Assembly (NCBI GenBank): GCA_020809705.1
Contig: CP085834.1
Span: 2,356,001-2,420,000, forward strand
Source of the DNA: Calonectria ilicicola
Taxonomy: Eukaryota > Ascomycota > Sordariomycetes > Hypocreales > Nectriaceae
Length of the DNA stretch: 64,000 nt
Direction: 5' to 3'
Made by a program: the position numbers and the translations under genes
The notes under the pieces: model-generated
The model's input: the letters and a program-made list of their open reading frames with translations, nothing else
Told to the model about the DNA's origin: nothing
Database searches by the model: none
Part shown: piece after piece, positions 57,399 to 64,000 of the stretch
How positions within the stretch are numbered: the first letter of the stretch is position 1
How the letters are laid out: each line of letters starts with the position of its first letter

Positions 57399-60300
57399 TA
57401 TTGAAAGCTTTTATTTAGTTGGTTATTTATATTAATAATTGAGTAATAATAATATTTGGAAAGAATCCTGCTATTATTGCTTCTTTTAGTAATATTAAGT
57501 TGACTATAGAATTATAGTAGGTTAAGAAGAAACTTGTAAATGTATAAGTATAATTTAAAGTAGAAAAAGCTGGAACTATTATAATTAAAGGAAGTAAGAG
57601 TAAAGATATTAGTAAAATTCTAAGATCCCTAATCCTAGAACCCTTTTTAGAAAAAGCTACCAATATAATCCCCTTTTTTACCTAAATAAAGGGATATTTT
57701 TGCTTTTTTTAATATAATTTATAACCCCTGAAGCCTAGGTATTATATATTAAAACCCTTTTTTAAGGAGATATAGAAGTATAGTTTGAATTTATTATAAA
57801 AGATTATTTAGAAAATAAGAATAATGCTAACTAAAATAAAAAGATTTAAGAGATCTTTAGAGATTAAGAATATTTTAAAATTATTATTAAAGATAATTTT
57901 AATATAATTAATATAAAATAATAAGTTATAAATTAATTATATAAACTTAAATAAATAAAATCTTGTAGTTAGTATTTAGCTAAGTTTAAAAGAATTATAA
58001 TATAAATAATTTAGAATAATAATATATTAATGGAACTTTATTATAAAAGTTTAAAAAATAAAATTAAAGATAAAATCTATAAGAAAGATTAATTAAAGAA
58101 ACTTTTAGAATATATTAAAAGTGTTATTAAGATTAATAAAAAATAATTTAATTAATATAAAGAATATACCTAAGATAATAAAAACCTATATATCTTGAAT
58201 AAAGGAAAAACCTAGAATAAGTAATAAAGCATTATATATAGGACTTATTCAGGATTAATAGAACTTAGTATTATTTAAAAGTATAATAAAAGTAAGATTA
58301 TCTATTTTAATTATAGAAAGAAAAGATATAAATCCTTTAAATATTACTTCTCAAAAATAGGAAATTAATTCAAACCTATACTAGAAGGACAGAAATAACT
58401 TAATATTATAAAAACTTAATAGACCTTAATATTAAAAAGAAAAGAGGATATTATAGGAAAAGTTATTCTTACTATTATTAAGAAATATAAACTAACTACT
58501 ATAATTAAGTAATATACAGAAAATTATAAGTTATATAAGGTAAAACTCATTTTATAATAAGAAATTAATAAAGTTATCTAAAAAGTATAGTCAATCTAAT
58601 AAGAAGGCTAGTCCTATCTTTCTTATAAATGGTTAGAATAAGCTAAGAAGATAAAAATCCTTACATCTATCTTAAATATATATATTAATAAAGCATTAAT
58701 ATAGTAGAACACTTATACTTATAATAAAAATAGAAATAGAAAATAGATAACTAATATTAAAAAAATGGCCTAATAAGTTAGGGAACCTTTATAAGATGGA
58801 GATAAAGTCTTCTTATTTATATAAAACAAATAATAACCAGAAAACCATAACCCCCAACCTATCCAATATAAAAAGGATAACCCTAGATTAAATATAATAT
58901 ATAAAGAATATAAGAATATCTTATAGATAAGCTATTATAATTATAACTACCTTTAATATATAGAATAAAAATAATATATAGTATACTTCCTTATTAAAGT
59001 AGAAGACATAATTATCCACTATACTTATAAGAGATACTTTAATTGATATAAAGTAATAGAAAAAACCCCTACTACTAGTTCACCATATTAGAACCAAATA
59101 AGCCTAAGTTCCCCAATTATAATAAGCTACCCTAAAATAAATATTAAGACCTTAAATACAATATCTATATAATAGATAAAGTAATAGCCTAATATTAAAC
59201 AAAATTAAAAAACAAATAGAGCCTTCTATAAAAGAGTAATAGGAGTAGTTAGGGTAATAATCTCTAGAGTTATTAAAAGAATTTTTAAAAAAGCTTTATA
59301 CTTTATAATTAAAAAGTAATTTTAATAATAATTAAAAATAGAAGTAAGAATTAAAGGGAAATAATATAATATTATAGTGAATAGTAGAGCTAAGTAAAAT
59401 TATATAAATTCTTAAATAGTTAATAAACTTTGATTACTATAGATAATAAAAGTTAATCTATATAAAATTATTAATATAAAAGGAATCCCTTTTAATTATA
59501 ATAATAATATTATAAATAAGAAAATTAATTACTTAAAAGTTTTTATTAAAGAAAAAACTAAGAAATAATCTTTAATATTATTAATATTAGATAATATAAC
59601 CTAGTTTTAAAGTACCCATAGTTATATCAATATAACCCTAATATCTACTAGTATACTAGCTAGATGTAAATACCTAAGGAGTATAATATAGTTAGTAATA
59701 TTTTTATAAAATATAATAAAAGATCTTAAACTCCTAGCTTTAACTAAATAGGAGATATAAATAAAGAAGAATCTTCACTACCTAAAAAATAAAATATAAA
59801 TATAAAAATAATTAGAAAAAGCAAAGATAATAAATAATTATCTACCTTAAAATATAATTCTAATAAATTAATAAAAACCTTAAAGAAATAAAGGCTAAAG
59901 TAAAAATAGATAGATTATATAATATACTTTTATAGTACTAAATTTATAAAAAGCTCTTTATAGAAGAACTAGATATTAAACTACCTAAGTTTAGCTAATA
60001 AGATCATAAAATCGTCCTTAAAAATAGATCTAATATTCAATTTTACCCTATTTATAATCTTAATTAAATTAAGCTTAATATCTTAAAGGAATATATCTAA
60101 GATATACTTAAAAAAGATATATCTATATTTTAAACTCTAAAGCTAGTTACTCTATTATATTTATGTCTAAGAAAAACAGAAAGCTATACTTTATTATAGA
60201 TTATTAATAGCTTAATAATATTACTATTAAAAATTATATTTTACTATTATTAATTAATAAAATAAAGGATTATCTTTATAAAGCTAATATCTTTATTATA

Positions 60301-60980
60301 TTAGATTTTAAAGGAGTATATAATCTTATTTATATTAAAGAAGGATATAAATAGAAAATTACTTTTTAAATTAAATTTAGATTATTTAAATATCTAGTTA
60401 TATTTTTTAGACTTATAAATATATTAATATTATTTTAGCAAATAATAATCAATATATTATAAAAATACTTAGATATTTTTATTATCTGCTACTTAAATAA
60501 TATCCTTATTTTCTCTAAAAATAAAGAAGAATATAAAGAATATATTTATAAGGTTTTAAAAGCTCTCTAAGATATTAAACTCTTAGTTAAATTAAAAAAA
60601 GTAAGTTCTATACTTAAGAAGTAGAATTTCTAAGATATATTATTAGTTTTAATAAAATTTGTATAGATTTAAAGAAAGTTATTATAGTAAAAGATTGGAA
60701 GGAACCTATTAATGTAAAGGAAGTATAAGTTTTCCTAGGATTTGTTAACTATTACTGAAGATTTATTAAGAGATTTAATAAAATCGCCTTAGGTATAATA
60801 GAACTAACTAAGAAAGGAATTACCTTTTAATAAAGAAATAAAGTATAATAATTATTTAAAGCCATAAGAAATGCTATTTTAGAAGAACCTATCCTTGTAA
60901 TGTTTGACCTTGATAAGCCTATAGAGCTAGAAACTGATATATTGGACTTTGCCTTAGAGGCCTAGATTGGATAATAAGAT
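57002..60980 (+). mobile_element. LTR retrotransposon copy 3, plus strand, interrupted by copy 4
   Basis: LTR at 57002-57398 (TGTTATGACC to GATTATTATA), then decayed gag (about 57780-58350, with a capsid-like LKQIKS.SQYLAKF patch). A zinc-knuckle-like segment lies near 58300-58350, where Tyr codons stand in for Cys. The reverse transcriptase runs about 59980-60900, with the active-site motif CYLNNILIFS at 60487-60516 (Asn-Asn for Asp-Asp). The sequence breaks off at the start of RNase H (ETD..DFALEA) at 60980. The remainder presumably lies beyond copy 4, outside the window. Confidence 0.75.
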
Positions 60981-61375
60981 TGTTATGACCCATGACACGC
61001 CTGGGCGGTCTACAATAGCAGAACCAACACCTACCTACCCTATAGCCCCACACCAACCAATAAGGAAGTGCTCACCTGCGATCATCTATAATATTGGTGA
61101 TTACCCTATGATTACCTATCCAATTACCAATATCTAGATAGAGCTAATATAGTGAGTGCTTACTAAGATAATAGTATATAGATAGATTAGAATCCGCTCT
61201 TATAGCTAATACTAACTAACTTTTAATATAATTTGATTACCTTAATTACAATTAATTATTACCTAATATAATACTTTTATTATTTTATTTACTATAATAT
61301 ACCTAATTATTCTACTAATAATAAACTTTTTATTCTGATTGGTTTATTAAGTTAGGAATTAATTAGATTATTATA
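60981..61375 (+). repeat. 5' LTR of copy 4 with a divergent U3 segment
   Basis: It shares TGTTATGACC and, from about 61210 to 61375, the 3' part with the copy 3 LTR. The intervening roughly 61000-61205 cannot be aligned to the other LTRs by C/T change alone. It is also richer in GC. Confidence 0.65.
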
Positions 61376-64000
61376 TATTAAAAGCTTTTATTTAATTAAT
61401 TATTTATATTAATAATTAAATAATAATAATATTTAGAAAGAATCTTGCTACTATTACTTCTTTTAGTAATATTAAGTTAATTATAGAACTATAGTAGATT
61501 AAGAAGAAACTTATAAATATATAAGTATAATTTAAAGTAGAAAAAGCTAGAATTATTATAGTTAAAGAAAGTAAAAGTAAAGATATTGGTAAAATTCTAA
61601 GACCCCCGGTCTTAGAACCCTTTTAGGAAAAGCTGCCAATATAATCCTCTTTCTTACCTAAATAAAGGGATACTTTTACTTTTTCCTAATATAATTTACA
61701 ATCTTTAAAGCTTAGGTACTATATACTAAAACCCTTCTTTAAGGGGATATAGGAGTATAGTTTGAATCTATTATAAGAGATTATCTGGAAAATGAGGATA
61801 ATATTGATTAAAATAAAGAAATTTAAGAGATCTTTAAAGATTAAGAATATTTTGAAATTATTATTAAAGATAATTTTGGTATAATTAATATAGAATAATA
61901 AGTTATAAATTAATTATATAAACTTAAATAAATAAAATCTTATAATTAGTATTTAGCTAAGTTTAAAAGAATTATAGTATAAATAGTTTAAAATAATAAT
62001 ATATTAATAAAACTTTATTATAAAAGCTTAAAAAGTAAAATTAAGGATAAAATCTATAAGGAAGATTGGCTAGAAAAACTCTTAAAGTATATTAAAAGTA
62101 TTATTAAAATTAATAAAAGATAATTTAACTAATATAAAAAATGTGCCTAAGATAATAAAACCTTATATATCCTAAATAAAGAAAAAACCTAAAATAAGCA
62201 ATAAAGTACTATATATAGGATTTATTTAGAATTAATAGAACTTAACATTATTTAGGGGTATGATAAAAGTAAGATTATCTATTTTAATTATGGAAAGAAA
62301 GAATATAAATCCTTTAAATGCTATTCTCTAAAAATAGGAAATCAATTCAAATCTATACTAAAAGGATAAAAATAACTTAATACTATAAAAACTTAATAGA
62401 TTTTGGTATTAGAAGGAAAAGAGGATATTATAGGAAAAGTTATTCTTATTATTATTAAGAAACATAAACTAACCACTATAATTAAGTAATATATGGAAAA
62501 CCATAAGTTATATAAAATAAAACTCACCCTACAATAAAAAATCAATAAGGCTATCTAAAAAGTATAGTTAATTTAATAAAAAGGTTAGTCCTACTTTCCT
62601 TATAAATGGTTGGAATAAGCTAAGAAGATAGGAATCTTTATATCTATCCTAAATATATATATTAATAAAGTACTAATATAGTAGAATACTTATATTTATA
62701 ATAAAAATAGAAATAGGAAATAGATAACCAATATTAAAAAAATAATTTAATAAATTAAGGAACCCTTATAGAATAAAGATAAAGTCTTCCTACTTATATA
62801 AAGTAAATAATAACCAGGAAACCATAATCCTCAATCTATTTAATATAAGAAGAATAATCTTAAACTAAATATAATATATAAAGAATATAAGAATATCTTA
62901 TAGATAAGCTATTATAATTATAATTATCTTTAATATATAGAATAAAAGTAGTATGTAATATACTTTCCTATTAAGATAAAAGATATAATTATTTATTATA
63001 TTTATAAAAGATACTTTAATTAATATAAAATAATAGAAAGAAACCCCTACTACTAATTCACTATATTAGAACTAGATAAGCCTGAGTTCCCTGATTATAG
63101 CGAGCTACCCTGGAATGAATGTTAAGACTTTAAATGCAATATCTATATAATAAATAAAGTAACAGCCTAGCACTAAATAAAACTAAAAAATAAGTAAAGC
63201 TCTCTATAAAAGAATAATAAAAACAGCTAAAGCAATAACCTTTAGAATTATTAAAAGAACTCCTTAAAAAGCTTTATACTCTATAACTAAAAAGTAACCC
63301 TAATAATAACTAGAAGTAGAAGTAAGGATTAAAGGGAAGTAGTATAATACTATAGTGGATAATAAAGCTAAATAAAATTATATAAATTCTTAAGTAATTA
63401 ATGAACTTTAGCTATTATAAATAATAAAAGTTAATCTATATAAAATTATTAATATAGAAGGAATACCCTTTAGATATAATAATAATATTATAGATAAGAA
63501 GATTGATTATCTAAAAGTTTTTATTAAAGGAAAGAATTAAGGAATAATCTTTAATATTATTAATATTAGATAATATAACCTAATCTTAGGGTACTTATAG
63601 TTATACTAATATAACCCTAATATCTGCTAGTATACTAGCTAGATATAAATACCCAAGGAGTATAATATAGCCAACAATATTTCTATAAAATATAATAAGA
63701 GATCTTGAACTTCTAGCCCTAACTAAGTAGAAGATATAAGTAAAGGAGAATCTTTACTATTTAAAAGAATAAAATATAAATATAAGAATAATTAGAAAAG
63801 GTAAAAATAATAAATAATTATTTACTTTAAAATATAATTCTAATAAATTGATAAAAGCTTTAAAAAATAAAGGCTAAAATAAAAATAAATAGACTATATA
63901 ATATACCTCTATAATACTAAATCTATAAAAAGCTTTTTATAGAAAAACTAGATACTAGATTACCTGAGTTTAGTTAATAAGATTATAAAATCATCCTTAA
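60981..64000 (+). mobile_element. LTR retrotransposon copy 4, nested in copy 3, running off the window
   Basis: LTR at 60981-61375, then an internal region collinear with copy 3 (61376-64000 matches 57399-60020). The zinc-knuckle region near 62275-62335 keeps one Cys codon (FKCYS) that copy 3 has lost. It starts inside the RNase H coding part of copy 3, so it is the younger insertion. AAGAT (60976-60980) is the candidate left target-site copy. The right end is not in the window. Confidence 0.75.

Larger units (their letters stand above)
40490..64000. repeat. AT-rich, RIP-like decayed transposon block
   Basis: Base composition drops abruptly to mostly A/T with dense TpA steps and few CpG or CpA. 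Repeated copies differ mainly by C/T and G/A changes. No intact gene occurs; every transposon frame is broken by many TAA/TAG codons. The listed short open frames here (47931, 48388, 55232, 57427) are antisense or chance frames inside LTR elements. The pattern fits repeat-induced point mutation followed by silencing. Confidence 0.9.

Noticed and set aside
1..64000. CRISPR array or bacterial-type operon
   Set aside because: No regularly spaced short repeats. Genes have spliceosomal introns and eukaryotic promoters.

Overview
The window looks like a filamentous ascomycete (Pezizomycotina) chromosome. The evidence is many short introns (mostly 48-65 nt, GTRAGT donor, CTAAC-like branch site), a dense set of small secreted proteins, a PNP-NACHT-ankyrin NLR gene, and an AT-rich transposon block with C-to-T decay typical of repeat-induced point mutation (RIP). 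I cannot name the species.

Gene-bearing arm (1-40.3 kb). The left edge holds the 3' tip of an unknown gene, then an initiator tRNA-Met interrupted by a 55-nt insertion with the full signature of a spliceosomal intron at a non-canonical position. Two secreted proteins follow (3400 and 5233), then a PhyH-type dioxygenase (6205-7723, minus) and a secreted Ser/Thr-rich protein (9477). From 10.6 to 17.5 kb four minus-strand genes lie side by side: a HAD sugar-phosphatase-like protein, a short-chain dehydrogenase, a Gfo/Idh/MocA dehydrogenase and an MFS sugar porter. Together they suggest a small carbohydrate uptake and conversion cluster. Next come a Q/N-rich glycine-zipper/RGG protein, a lipocalin-like protein, a nine-exon Thr-rich secreted protein, a secreted tyrosinase, a gene-poor 3.6-kb gap, a 468-aa secreted protein, a 749-aa membrane protein, a 90-aa six-Cys secreted peptide with two 9-nt exons, and a 1516-aa NLR (nucleoside phosphorylase fold, NACHT, ankyrin repeats).

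AT-rich arm (about 40.4-64 kb). GC content collapses about 150 bp upstream of the NLR start codon and no intact gene is visible after that. I read the block as nested dead transposons. A hAT transposase relic (minus) is split by a tandem pair of Ty3/gypsy-type LTR elements (41638-55440, minus) flanked by a 5-bp duplication, GGACC. A third copy (57002, plus) abuts the other part of the hAT relic. It is itself interrupted at 60981 by a fourth copy that runs off the window and carries a different LTR U3 segment.

Multi-exon models were derived by hand from splice signals, reading-frame continuity and family motifs. Boundaries I doubt are flagged: sugar-porter exon 2/3, the SDR 3' end and the LTR ends.
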